A DNA stretch of 36,965 nt. It comes from Verrucomicrobiota bacterium (lineage in GTDB: Bacteria > Verrucomicrobiota > Kiritimatiellia > RFP12 > UBA1067). Below, one piece after another: positions 24,009 through 32,547 of this stretch. The stretch is from positions 1 to 36,965 of the forward strand of contig JAKJGY010000024.1 in assembly GCA_022704145.1 (NCBI GenBank). The letters run 5' to 3'. The translations under genes were made by a program, and so were the position numbers. How positions within the stretch are numbered: the stretch's first letter is position 1; each line of letters starts with the position of its first letter. Under the pieces are notes generated by a model. It ran no database searches, had not been told where the DNA came from, and was given only the letters and a program-made list of their open reading frames with translations.

Positions 24009-24087
24009 CCCACGAATCTTCGCGAAGCAGGGCGAGTGTTCCCGGACTGCGTCCGTCGTTGCTTCTGTTTTAGCGAAGATTCGTGGG
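24009..24087. repeat. 15-bp perfect inverted repeat upstream of the PP2C gene
   Basis: CCCACGAATCTTCGC (24009-24023) and its exact reverse complement GCGAAGATTCGTGGG (24073-24087) flank 49 bases between the kinase stop and the phosphatase start. Each arm is a copy of a motif, CCCRCGAATCTYCGCGAA, also found in both leader repeats near 15078 and 15952. The structure could act in mRNA, or be a small intergenic repeat element. Confidence 0.75.
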
Positions 24088-24107
24088 TAACAAAAGGACC
24101 GGGTAGA

Positions 24108-24908
24108 ATGAGACAGGCCTTACAAATCGGACCGTGTGCTATTGCCGGTTTATCCGACCGGGGATGCGTGCGGGCTGAGAATCAGGACGTTTGGCGGACC
24201 GATGAGGCACTCGGGCTTGTGGTTGTCGCCGACGGCATGGGCGGCGGGCCGGCTGGGGCGCAGGCTGCAAAGATGGTGACGGAACGATTGCCGGAGTTGT
24301 TGAGGCGGAAGGGGAAGCGTCTCACGACGCCACTACAAACGGATGCGGGAACGCGTGGTGTGTTGAGACGTCGGGCGGCGAGGAGGCTGTTGCGCGAGGC
24401 GGTTCTGGAGTTGAGCAGGGAGATTCTGCGGGCGAGCGCGGACGATCCGGAGCGCAAGGGAATGGGCGCGACGGTGGTCTCGGCATGGCGGTGCGGCGCG
24501 GTTGTGCATGTGGCGCATCAGGGCGACAGCCGGGTGTATCTCTTCCGGTGCGGTGAGTTGCGGATGTTGACGGCGGATCACTCGATCGTAGCCCTGCTGG
24601 CGCGTAACGGGGAGATCACAGCGGACGAGGCGGCCGTGCATCCGGCATGCGGGCAACTGACACGGTTCGTGGGGATGCCGGGCGAGGTGTACTGCGACGT
24701 ACAGACGCTGGCGACCGAGGACGGGGACAGGCTGTTGCTCTGCACGGATGGCCTGTGGGGCGCGGTTTCGGATGAGGATATCGCGAAGGTGTTGGCCGGA
24801 CATGCAGAGCCATTAAGCGCATGCCGTGAGCTGGTCGCGCTGGCGAAACGGCATGGCGCACCGGACAATGTGACTGCTGTGGTTTGGAAGTTGGGGGGGG
24901 AAGCATGA
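24108..24908 (+). CDS. PP2C-family Ser/Thr protein phosphatase
   Basis: This is a cytosolic metal-dependent phosphatase, 266 residues, expected to reverse the action of the neighbouring kinases. All PP2C metal-site motifs are present in order: RAENQD, VVADGMGGGPAGAQAA, GMGATVVSA, VAHQGDSRVYLFR, LLLCTDGLWG and PDNVTAVV. No transmembrane segment is seen. ATG 24108, preceded by AAGGA about nine bases upstream, starts the conserved domain; the frame is open back to 23982, but that part runs through the inverted repeat and is not protein-like. Its stop overlaps the start of the Clp gene in ATGA, so the phosphatase and unfoldase are translationally coupled. Kinase, phosphatase and FHA reader together form a complete phosphothreonine switch. 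Confidence 0.94.
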   Translation: MRQALQIGPCAIAGLSDRGCVRAENQDVWRTDEALGLVVVADGMGGGPAGAQAAKMVTERLPELLRRKGKRLTTPLQTDAGTRGVLRRRAARRLLREAVLELSREILRASADDPERKGMGATVVSAWRCGAVVHVAHQGDSRVYLFRCGELRMLTADHSIVALLARNGEITADEAAVHPACGQLTRFVGMPGEVYCDVQTLATEDGDRLLLCTDGLWGAVSDEDIAKVLAGHAEPLSACRELVALAKRHGAPDNVTAVVWKLGGEA

Positions 24909-27271
24909 CTCTGTCGTTGGCGGTACAGGTGGTGTGGCGCATGGCGGTGAAGGAGGCGGTTGCGTCGCGACACGAGAAGATCGAGCCGGAGCACCTGTTC
25001 GAGGCGGCGACGCGGGGCAGGGATTTTGGCGGGGAGCAGGCGCTTGAGGAACTTCGCGGGCGCGGTGTGGGGGTTGAGTCGCTGGTAGCAGAGTTGCGCG
25101 CTTGTCCTGAGGCGCTTGAGAGAGCCGGCCTCAACCCGTCCGAGTTGCGTCGGGCGGTCAGGGACAAACTGGGCGCGGGTGTGTTTGACTGGCCGGCTAA
25201 GAGCGATGGTGTGGTTCACCGCTCCGACCGTACGAGAAAGGTGTTTAAAGTTGCCGAAGAGCGCGCCGCCTCTTTGAAGGAGCCGTCCGTGACTGTCCGC
25301 GCGCTCTTCGCCGCCCTGCTAGCGGATGACATCTCGCCTGTGTGCGCGGTACTCCGTGAAGCGGGGGCGGACTTGGCCAAGATCAGGGACTCCCTGGTAC
25401 TTGGCGGCGGAGTGAAACCCATCGTACAGGCCGTTGAGGCGGAAGAAGCCGAGGATGCGCCATCAGGGCCTTTGCTGGATCGGTTCGGCAGGGATCTCAC
25501 GGCTGAGGCGCGAATGGGTAGGCTGCCTCCGGTGATCGGACGCCGGAATGAGATACTGCAGGTGATGCAGGCACTGGCCCGGAGCACGAAGAACAACCCG
25601 CTGCTGGTCGGCGAGCCGGGGGTCGGCAAGACGGCGATTGTCGAGGCGTTGGCGCAGCGGATCGCGCAGGGCAAGGACGGCAAGGCACTCAAGGGCAAGC
25701 GCTTGGTCGAATTGAACGTGGGTGCGCTGGTGGCCGGAACCAAATATCGGGGCGAGTTTGAGGAGCGTGTGAAGAATCTGCTGGAGGAGATCAAGTCGAC
25801 ACCGGAAGTGATCGTATTCATCGACGAGATTCACATGTTGATCGGCGCTGGCGACCGTAAGGGCGGCGTGGACGCAGCCAACCTTCTGAAACCGGCCCTT
25901 GCGCGTGGGGATTTCACCTGCATCGGGGCGACCACGTTGGAGGAGTATCGTGCCCATATCGAGAAAGATCCGGCGTTGGAACGCCGGTTTGAGAAGATCC
26001 TTGTTCCGGAGCCGAGCCGCGACGAGACGCTGCAGATTCTTGAGGGGCTACATGGGCGCTTTGAAACGCATCACGGCGTCACGATTGCGGGCGCCGCCTT
26101 AAAGGCTGCGGTAGACCTCGCGATCCGCTTTGACGCGGATCACCGGTTGCCGGATAAGGCGATTGATCTGATAGACCGCGCGTGTGCGCGGCTGTGCATC
26201 CCCGGGCTGAGCGTTCAGAGCGATCAGTCTGCCGCTGGTGGTGGGGAGGTTTCTCAAGCGGAGGTCGTGGCGGTGCTGTCAGAAAAGACGGGGATTCCGG
26301 TCAGCCTCATTTCAGGGGAACTGCGAGGCACTGCCAAGCCCAGGCTGAGGGGGTTGGGCGAGCGGCTTTCTGCGAGGGTGTTAGGCCAGGACGAGGTGGT
26401 TCGGCGCGTCTGCGAGCGGCTCATGCTGGCCCAGGTAGCCTTGGCTGAGCGCCGGGGACCTCAGGGCGTGTTCCTCTTCATGGGGCCATCCGGGGTCGGT
26501 AAAACCGAACTGGCACGCGCTTTAGCAAGTGAGCTGTTCGGGTCAGAACAGACGATGATCCGACTCGATATGTCAGAATATATGGAACCGCACAGTGTGT
26601 CGCGGCTGATCGGCTCACCGCCGGGATATGTCGGTCACGAGGAGGAAGGACTTTTGACCGGGCGACTGAGAACCACGCCTCATACGCTAGTCCTGTTGGA
26701 TGAGATCGAGAAGGCGCATCCGCGTGTGGCAGACCTTTTTCTCCAGGTGTTCGACGACGGTCGGGTGACGGACGCGAAAGGGCGGACTGCGGATGCCAGA
26801 AACGCAATTTTCATCATGACTTCGAATTTCGGGATGCAACCGGCGGTCCAGCGCAAGGCGATGGGATTCAACGCGCCTGCCACGTCCGGAGTGGTGGGCT
26901 TATCCTCGAGGGAAAGCGAGGAGTTAAAGAAGTACTTCAGGCCCGAGTTGATTAACCGGATTGACGATGTACTGGAATTCACGCAACTCGGACGGCGTGA
27001 GGTCGCCCTAATCGCCGAAATGCGGGTGAAGGCCTTGTCACAGGCGCTTCAGCATAAGTACGGGGTGTCGTTAGTCTATGACCAAGCCGTGATCGACCGC
27101 TTGTGCGAGGAAGGTTTCAGCGCTGAATTCGGAGCGAGGGAGCTGGGACGGGCAGTTCAGCGGCTTATCGAGGTGCCTGTGGCCAGGTGGGTGGTGACGC
27201 ATGCCGATTTAGCAATCACTTGCCTTCGGTGCGCTGTGGAGAGCAAGAGTATAGTCGTCCGTGTTGCGTAA
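24905..27271 (+). CDS. Clp-family AAA+ unfoldase with two ATPase domains (ClpA/ClpC-like, no middle domain)
   Basis: The 788-residue protein has a double Clp_N repeat (about residues 1-145) and a first AAA+ domain (Walker A GEPGVGKT from Gly236, Walker [10 protein letters not shown], and [15 protein letters not shown]). A second AAA+ domain follows (Walker A GPSGVGKT from Gly527, Walker [22 protein letters not shown]) and then the C-terminal D2-small domain. The coiled middle domain of ClpB is absent: only about 30 residues, [20 protein letters not shown] included, separate the two ATPase parts. An MGF tripeptide (KAMGFNAPA) sits where ClpA/ClpC carry their ClpP-docking loop, so a protease partner is possible. 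It is coupled to the PP2C gene by ATGA. A ClpV-like role is the main alternative, but no type VI secretion genes are present. Confidence 0.9.
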   Translation: MTLSLAVQVVWRMAVKEAVASRHEKIEPEHLFEAATRGRDFGGEQALEELRGRGVGVESLVAELRACPEALERAGLNPSELRRAVRDKLGAGVFDWPAKSDGVVHRSDRTRKVFKVAEERAASLKEPSVTVRALFAALLADDISPVCAVLREAGADLAKIRDSLVLGGGVKPIVQAVEAEEAEDAPSGPLLDRFGRDLTAEARMGRLPPVIGRRNEILQVMQALARSTKNNPLLVGEPGVGKTAIVEALAQRIAQGKDGKALKGKRLVELNVGALVAGTKYRGEFEERVKNLLEEIKSTPEVIVFIDEIHMLIGAGDRKGGVDAANLLKPALARGDFTCIGATTLEEYRAHIEKDPALERRFEKILVPEPSRDETLQILEGLHGRFETHHGVTIAGAALKAAVDLAIRFDADHRLPDKAIDLIDRACARLCIPGLSVQSDQSAAGGGEVSQAEVVAVLSEKTGIPVSLISGELRGTAKPRLRGLGERLSARVLGQDEVVRRVCERLMLAQVALAERRGPQGVFLFMGPSGVGKTELARALASELFGSEQTMIRLDMSEYMEPHSVSRLIGSPPGYVGHEEEGLLTGRLRTTPHTLVLLDEIEKAHPRVADLFLQVFDDGRVTDAKGRTADARNAIFIMTSNFGMQPAVQRKAMGFNAPATSGVVGLSSRESEELKKYFRPELINRIDDVLEFTQLGRREVALIAEMRVKALSQALQHKYGVSLVYDQAVIDRLCEEGFSAEFGARELGRAVQRLIEVPVARWVVTHADLAITCLRCAVESKSIVVRVA

Positions 27272-27318
27272 AGGAACACGAGGGGACGACGCTCGCGTCA
27301 TTCGTCAGGGCAAGGCAG

Positions 27319-29934
27319 TCACCGCACGAACTCGACCTCGTACCAGAGGGTGCGGTGGGGCGGGCCGAGGGTGAGGCTGGCGCCGGCTGCGGCCTCGACC
27401 GCCGGGCCGCTGCGCTGGCCGCGCGCGTCGAGCGGGTAGAGCCGCACCGCGCCTGCGGCGGGCGCGAAGGCGACGGTGGCGGGCACGGGCTCGACCAGGC
27501 TCGGGGCGGTGCCCCATTTCGTGCCCACGCTGGTGCGCGCCGCGTCCTTCCACACCATGCCGGTGTTCTGGGTGTAGGCGGTGGCGGTCAGCAGCGCGCG
27601 CCGCGGCGCGCGTTCGAAGGACTCGCCCTCCAGCAGCGACAGCGCCAGCGTACACCAGCCTAGGCTGGTCTGGCCCGGCGTCACACGTACGCCGTGGCCG
27701 AGGTCGACCGTGCGCCCGGCGGCGCGCCCGACGAGCAGCTTGCTGCGCGGCGCGCGGACTTCGAAGAGCCCCTGACCCTTTTCGGGCAGGCGCCAGGCCA
27801 GCTCGCCCGTGTCAGCCTGCCACTCGGATCGCGCGGCCGCGGCGGGCGTGGGCGCGGGGACGGCCGCCGGCCGTAGGTCGAGGCCCACGCGGCGCTCGAA
27901 GGCCTGTGTGAGGTCGACGCCCAAGCTGCCGAAATCCAGCACGCTCCACGCGCGGCCCCTCTCGGCGATGCGCGCCAGTTCGGTCTCCGGCGGCAGCGCC
28001 GCGGTGACGAGCGTACGGGCGGCGGCGACGTCGCCGCGCCGGAAGAGCAGGGCCGCTGCGGGCAGGTTGGCAACGATGGTCGGGTGCTGGCCGACGTCGA
28101 AGAAATGGGGGATGCGTCCGGCCTTGGTCTTGGCCTCCTCGTGCGACCAGGTGTAGTAGAAGAGCGCGTCCCAGTCCTGCAGTGCGGCAACGGCGGCCAG
28201 CATGAGGGGGCCCTCGCCGGCATACGGGTTCGGTGCGGGATGGTTGTACTCGCTGACCATGTGCGGCTTGCCGAGCACGCGCTGCCAGGCCAGGCGCGAG
28301 AGGGTCGCGTCCTGCGGGTGGTCGGCCATGGAGAGGCTCTTGACGATCCAGTTGTCCTGATCCCAGTGGCGTCCGGGGAAGTGCGGGTGCTGCCAGTAGG
28401 CGTGGGTGTCCACCAGGTCGAAGCTGGCCATCAGGTTGGGGGTGGAGGTGGCGACGATGGTGCCGACCACAGGCGCGCTGACGCTGAGGTCTTCGGCTAC
28501 AAAGCGCCGCATCGTCTCCCAGTGGGCGCGCTCGGTCTCCCACAGGAAGCGGAGCCAGTCACGCCGTCCGCCCGGCGTCAGGGGCCGCGGGCCGGCGCTC
28601 AGCGGGCAGCGCACGGAGGCGGTCTCGAGCGTCTCGTCCTCCTGCGGGCCGATGGTGCCGCCGGGCCTGAAGGAGACCTCCGCAAAGCGGAAGGCCGCAC
28701 CGGCCTGGGCCAGGTCGTTGAAGCCGAAGCGCGCGTTTGTGTCGTCGGCGTCGGCCGTGAAGGTGAAGGCGAAGGTCTGCCACTCCGGTTTCAGCTCGAG
28801 GCGTGTCTGCCAGCCGAGCGAGAGCCAGGGATCGTGCGCCTGCATGACGGTGGCGGTGATGCGGCGCGGGGCGTCGGCGGCGGCGCGAAAGCGCACGGTG
28901 TAGAGCGCGCCCTTGCGCACGGTGAGGCCGGGCTGGTTGAGCTGTACGGCCCAGCCGCCGTCGGCAGGATGCTCGACGCGCAGCGTGACCTCGCCGTCGG
29001 CGGCGCCGGTGCAGACGGCGCGCGCGCCGCGGTGCTGCTCCACGTTCCACCCCTTGGCGTTGTCGGCGAAGGCCGCGTTGCGCAACAGCTCCGCGCCCGG
29101 CGGCTCGCGGCGTGCGCCCCAGGCCGCAGCGAGGGCGGCGGTGTCCGGGTAACGCTTCGACAGCCAGGCGTTCCACTGCCGCTTCAGGTCTGCGGCGAAA
29201 GGCTCGGGTAGCGCGTCGAAGTCGCCCGAGAACCAGGTGTGGAGGAGGCCGTTCTCGTTATTGATCTCGACCATGGCCAGGGCCGGGTCTTGGCCGAGGG
29301 CGAGGCCGGTATGCGGGTTGACGTGCGTGAGCAGGCGGCGCGCGTAGGCCTTCTGCGCCTCGAGGTGGGGCGCGTGGAAAAAGCCCACCGCATGGGCCGC
29401 CTTCCAGTCGAGCTTCGCGATCGCGGGGTCCACGCCGTCGCCCTTGCCGAAGGCGCGCCCGACCAGCAGGTTCACATTCCAGTAGACGCCCTGGCGTTTC
29501 AGTTGTGCCAGGAAGTAGTCGAGGCGCGCCTGCGTGTCGGCGTTCCAGCGGGTCCAGTCGCCGGAGGCGTAGTCGATCAGCCGCGCCTCGCCCCAGGTGC
29601 TGTCGAGGAAGTGCAGGCGCACGCCGTTGAGGCCGAACTTGGCCAGGCGCGCGGCCATGCCGTCGGCCGTGGCGCGGTCCGGGAAGCAGGCGCTGGCGGT
29701 GAGGTTCACGCCGAAAAGGCGCAGGCGGGCGTCGCCCGCATAGAGGTGGCCGTCGCGTGCGCGGACCGGCGCGAGCGGCGCGGCGCCCTGGGCCAGGAGC
29801 GGGCGCAGGTCGGTGGGCCCCGCCGCACCGTCATCCCAGGGCGGCGCGAACGGCACCAGCCCCGCCTCGTCGCCACAAACGGCGGAAAGGCCCGTCAGAG
29901 CCAGCGCCGTCACCGTCAGCAGTAATCGCTTCAT
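27319..29934 (-). CDS. Secreted glycoside hydrolase (clan GH-A-like) with inserted carbohydrate-binding module
   Basis: The 871-residue protein starts with a signal peptide (MKRLLLTVTALALTGLSAVCG). A TIM-barrel catalytic domain follows, with FGVNL at the first strand, GLNGVRLHF, and the acid/base pair Asn226-Glu227 in EINNENG. The likely nucleophile is Glu562 in HMVSEYNHPAPN. Between these (about residues 284-425) lies a jelly-roll carbohydrate-binding segment of CBM4_9 look (LLRNAAFADNAKGWNVE...YTVRFRAAADAPRRI). A beta-rich C-terminal part (about 720-871) ends the chain. Spacing and motifs fit GH5-like cellulase-type families, but the exact family and substrate cannot be told. GGAGG lies about ten bases before the ATG. 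The nucleoside-hydrolase gene is 87 bases upstream on the same strand. Confidence 0.85.
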   Translation of the reverse strand: MKRLLLTVTALALTGLSAVCGDEAGLVPFAPPWDDGAAGPTDLRPLLAQGAAPLAPVRARDGHLYAGDARLRLFGVNLTASACFPDRATADGMAARLAKFGLNGVRLHFLDSTWGEARLIDYASGDWTRWNADTQARLDYFLAQLKRQGVYWNVNLLVGRAFGKGDGVDPAIAKLDWKAAHAVGFFHAPHLEAQKAYARRLLTHVNPHTGLALGQDPALAMVEINNENGLLHTWFSGDFDALPEPFAADLKRQWNAWLSKRYPDTAALAAAWGARREPPGAELLRNAAFADNAKGWNVEQHRGARAVCTGAADGEVTLRVEHPADGGWAVQLNQPGLTVRKGALYTVRFRAAADAPRRITATVMQAHDPWLSLGWQTRLELKPEWQTFAFTFTADADDTNARFGFNDLAQAGAAFRFAEVSFRPGGTIGPQEDETLETASVRCPLSAGPRPLTPGGRRDWLRFLWETERAHWETMRRFVAEDLSVSAPVVGTIVATSTPNLMASFDLVDTHAYWQHPHFPGRHWDQDNWIVKSLSMADHPQDATLSRLAWQRVLGKPHMVSEYNHPAPNPYAGEGPLMLAAVAALQDWDALFYYTWSHEEAKTKAGRIPHFFDVGQHPTIVANLPAAALLFRRGDVAAARTLVTAALPPETELARIAERGRAWSVLDFGSLGVDLTQAFERRVGLDLRPAAVPAPTPAAAARSEWQADTGELAWRLPEKGQGLFEVRAPRSKLLVGRAAGRTVDLGHGVRVTPGQTSLGWCTLALSLLEGESFERAPRRALLTATAYTQNTGMVWKDAARTSVGTKWGTAPSLVEPVPATVAFAPAAGAVRLYPLDARGQRSGPAVEAAAGASLTLGPPHRTLWYEVEFVR

Positions 29935-30021
29935 TCTCGTCTTGCCTCCGTTTGGGGTGGTTGACCGGCGGAGAGGCGGCGGTATCGCGCCGCTTCCGCC
30001 GCGTTGGCCGCTGCGTGCGTC

Positions 30022-31137
30022 TCACCTTGTTTGGGGTTGCGGCAGATGCATCATCAGAGCCTCGATCGCGCGTGCGACCGCGCCGGCGTCGGCGCCGTCC
30101 TCCAGCGCCGAGACATAGCTGTGATACGGATTGTCCGGCGTATCGCGCCACGCATGTGTCCCGTCTGCAAAAATGTGATTGTGCCCCTGTGTGACGGGTT
30201 TCCAGGGCGTCCGGGCGCCGCGCACAGCCACCAGCACAGCGACTTGATCGGCGCTGTGGCGGTCTTTGGGCTGGCCGCCGAAATACAGCTCGTATGCGCG
30301 GCGGACCGGATTGTCCGCCGGGAGACCTGCGAGGCGCGCGCCGGTGGACACGCTTTCCGCAAACGTGCCGCCGCCAGTGAAGGTGACGGGCCCCGGCCAG
30401 AGGCGCACCGCCTCGACCGTGGCCTGAGGGTCGAGCTTGAAGTTGCCCCACTTGGCCGGGTCAAGGTCGGACGGGTAACGGCTTCCCATGCAGACCCAGT
30501 GTTTCACCTTGGCGCGGGCGAGGCCTATTCCGTCCAACGGGCTGCTGTTGTCGGGCTTTGACAGCAGCAGGTCGCGGACATTGGTCAGATCCCCTACGGT
30601 GATGAGGGTGACGCTGCCATCCGCCTGTGAGGCGAGCGTCTGCCGGTATAGGGCCCGCGCAGACGGCTGAGGGCCGTCCGTGGGGTAATCGCACGCGAAC
30701 GTCTTCGCAAGGGTCTCCGCAAAACGTGACCCCTGCGTGTTGGGGGTGGCTTGCGGGACGCCGATGGGGAGGTCCGGCCGGCCGAAATAGGTGTTGATGG
30801 CGTCGACGCACGCTCCCGACCAGCGGTGGCGCGCCGAAACCGGTGTGGCCAGGATACGGGCCTCTCCCTGATCGGCAAGGGCGTGCAACAACGCCAGCGC
30901 GCCGACATCATCGCAGTCGCTGTCCATATCTGTGTCAAAGATGACGGCCTGCGGCTCGGCGGCAGCGCGAGGGGTGCTGGATAAAGCGACGGGCGTCCCC
31001 GTGCTCCTTCCGGTCAACGGCACGCTCACAGACACAGGCGGCTCACGATGTCCCGCTGTGCCCTTTGGGTCGGACTGCGCGAAGGAGCAGGCCGCGAGGA
31101 GCGTGAGTGCGGCACCGAGCTTTGGCTTCACTTTCAT
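30022..31137 (-). CDS. Lipoprotein-like nucleoside hydrolase (IUNH family)
   Basis: The 371-residue product has a lipoprotein-type signal peptide with lipobox LAAC (Cys17), then a low-complexity linker to about residue 62. The nucleoside-hydrolase domain opens with VIFDTDMDSDCDDVGALALLHAL, whose aspartates at 68, 70, 74, 76 and 77 form the calcium site of inosine/uridine nucleoside hydrolases. Further family features are LITVGDLTNVRDLL and the GGGTFAESVSTGARL segment. These enzymes split nucleosides to ribose and base; some exported relatives act on other N-glycosides. Secretion beside a glycoside hydrolase suggests scavenging from the surroundings (inference). A promoter with 17-base spacing lies upstream at 31264-31292. 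Confidence 0.87.
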   Translation of the reverse strand: MKVKPKLGAALTLLAACSFAQSDPKGTAGHREPPVSVSVPLTGRSTGTPVALSSTPRAAAEPQAVIFDTDMDSDCDDVGALALLHALADQGEARILATPVSARHRWSGACVDAINTYFGRPDLPIGVPQATPNTQGSRFAETLAKTFACDYPTDGPQPSARALYRQTLASQADGSVTLITVGDLTNVRDLLLSKPDNSSPLDGIGLARAKVKHWVCMGSRYPSDLDPAKWGNFKLDPQATVEAVRLWPGPVTFTGGGTFAESVSTGARLAGLPADNPVRRAYELYFGGQPKDRHSADQVAVLVAVRGARTPWKPVTQGHNHIFADGTHAWRDTPDNPYHSYVSALEDGADAGAVARAIEALMMHLPQPQTR

Positions 31138-31249
31138 GTGTTCGATATCTCAAGGCGACCTGCGCCGGGTTGGGGGTGTCCGTCCTCCGAGAACCTCAAC
31201 GGCGTCCGAGGGGCTCTTCCTGCGTACGCTGCCGCTCTGAACGCCCCTG

Positions 31250-31264
31250 TGTTGCAAGTCAACA
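31250..31264. promoter_or_regulatory. Candidate operator at the nucleoside-hydrolase start point
   Basis: TGTTG-CAAGT-CAACA has five-base perfect arms around a five-base centre. It begins at the edge of the minus-strand -10 and covers the expected transcription start, a classic place for a repressor. No regulator gene is adjacent. Confidence 0.4.
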
Positions 31265-31292
31265 GAATACCAGTTCGCGAAGTGTTGCTCAA
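31264..31292 (-). promoter_or_regulatory. Candidate sigma-70 promoter of the nucleoside hydrolase/glycoside hydrolase operon
   Basis: On the minus strand TTGAGC (31292-31287) and TATTCT (31269-31264) are exactly 17 bases apart, with four and five consensus matches. Transcription would start near 31257, giving a leader of about 120 bases before the ATG at 31137. Confidence 0.55.
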
Positions 31293-31437
31293 TGCGGCAT
31301 TGCCCCCCCGATAAGCTGACCGCCCGAACTGTTGCCGCCGATGCTCTCGCGCTTTTCAATTGAGCGGGAATCGTGCATACTACTCTCACCGTTGGCGGCG
31401 GGCAAAGTCGGCCGGGGCGGCAGGGGGGGGCGGACAC

Positions 31438-32547
31438 ATGAACAAAGTCTTTATCGCGCCGCGGCGCTATGTGCAGGGGCCGCAGGCGCTGGAGCAGGCC
31501 GGCGCGCTGCTGGGCGCGCTGGGAAAGCGCGTGCTGGTGCTGTGGGACGCGCAGGTCAAGGGCGTGACAGGCGCGACGCTGCTGGCCAGCATGCGGGAGG
31601 CCGGCCTGGAGGTCGTGGACGTGGCCTTCGCGGGCGACTCCACCAAGGCCGAGGCGGCGCGCGTGGCGGGGCTCGCGCGGGAGTGCCGTGCCGACGTCGT
31701 GATGGGTGTGGGCGGCGGCAAGACGCTCGACACCGCCAAGGCCGCGGCCGCCGCCGCGGGCGTCAAGACCGTGACCTGCCCGACGGTGGCCTCGAACGAC
31801 TCGCCCACCAGCTCCTACACGGTCTGGTACGACGAGCGGGGCAACTGCCTGGGCTTCGAGAGCTGGGGTGTCAACCCCGACCTGGTGCTGGTCGACACGG
31901 CGGTGATCGCGCGCGCGCCGGTTCGCAGCTTCGTCGCGGGCATGGGCGACGCGCTGGCCACGTGGCTCGAGGCCGAGGCCTGCTTCAAGGCGCGTGGGCC
32001 CAACCTCGCGGGCGGCGTGGCCACCCAGGCCGCGCTGGCGCTGGCGCGGCTCTGCTACGATATCCTGCTGGAGCACGGCGTGGACGCCAAGCGCGCCGTC
32101 GAGCGCCAGCTCGTGACGCCGGCCGTGGAGAAGGTGGTCGAGGCGAACGTGCTGCTCTCCGGGCTGGGCTTCGAGAGCGGCGGCTGCGCCACCGCGCACA
32201 TGGTCGCCAACTGCCTGCCCTCCTTCCCCGAGTGCCACGGCCTGATGCACGGCCACGAGGTCGGCTTCGGCCTGGTCACGCAGCTCTGCCTCGACGACGA
32301 CCTGCCCGTCGAGCGCCGCAACCGGATCGTGGACTTCGAGATCGCGGTCGGGCTGCCCGTGACCTTCGCCGACATCGGCCTCGCGGGGGTGGGCCGCGAC
32401 CGGCTCGCCCGCATCGGCGAGATCTGCGCCGGGCCGGGCTCGCTCTGCGAGAACCACCCCTTCCCGGTGACGGCCGGCGATATCGTCAACGCGCTGCTTG
32501 CGGCGGACGCGCTCGGCGCGGCGCGCAAGGAGGCGCTCGGAGTATGA
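31438..32547 (+). CDS. gldA: Glycerol dehydrogenase-type iron/zinc alcohol dehydrogenase
   Basis: This 369-residue NAD-dependent polyol dehydrogenase (family III alcohol dehydrogenase) oxidises glycerol to dihydroxyacetone in characterised relatives. Visible features are the N-terminal PRRYVQGPQAL, the NAD loop GVGGGKTLDTAK and PTVASNDSPTSS. The metal ligands are the Asp in GMGDALATWLEAE, the His in AHMVANCLPS and the His in LMHGHEVGFG, the pattern of GldA rather than of Fe-alcohol dehydrogenases with an extra His. The length is typical. ATG 31438 follows a GGGGGGGG stretch; the frame extends back to 31360 without protein character. Its stop overlaps the next start in ATGA. The real substrate may be another polyol, given the kinase and dehydrogenase that follow. 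Confidence 0.9.
   Translation: MNKVFIAPRRYVQGPQALEQAGALLGALGKRVLVLWDAQVKGVTGATLLASMREAGLEVVDVAFAGDSTKAEAARVAGLARECRADVVMGVGGGKTLDTAKAAAAAAGVKTVTCPTVASNDSPTSSYTVWYDERGNCLGFESWGVNPDLVLVDTAVIARAPVRSFVAGMGDALATWLEAEACFKARGPNLAGGVATQAALALARLCYDILLEHGVDAKRAVERQLVTPAVEKVVEANVLLSGLGFESGGCATAHMVANCLPSFPECHGLMHGHEVGFGLVTQLCLDDDLPVERRNRIVDFEIAVGLPVTFADIGLAGVGRDRLARIGEICAGPGSLCENHPFPVTAGDIVNALLAADALGAARKEALGV

Larger units (their letters stand above)
31138..31437. other. Divergent intergenic region between nucleoside hydrolase and gldA
   Basis: No gene is supported in these 300 bases. They contain the minus-strand promoter at 31264-31292 and the 15-bp inverted repeat at 31250-31264 beside its expected start point. 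There is also a weak plus-strand pair, TTTTCA (31353-31358) and CATACT (31376-31381), with a 17-base gap, which may serve gldA. Confidence 0.5.

Noticed and set aside
22603..27271. Type VI secretion system
   Set aside because: Kinase, phosphatase, FHA and Clp parts are present, but no tube, sheath, baseplate or membrane-complex gene is found in the window.
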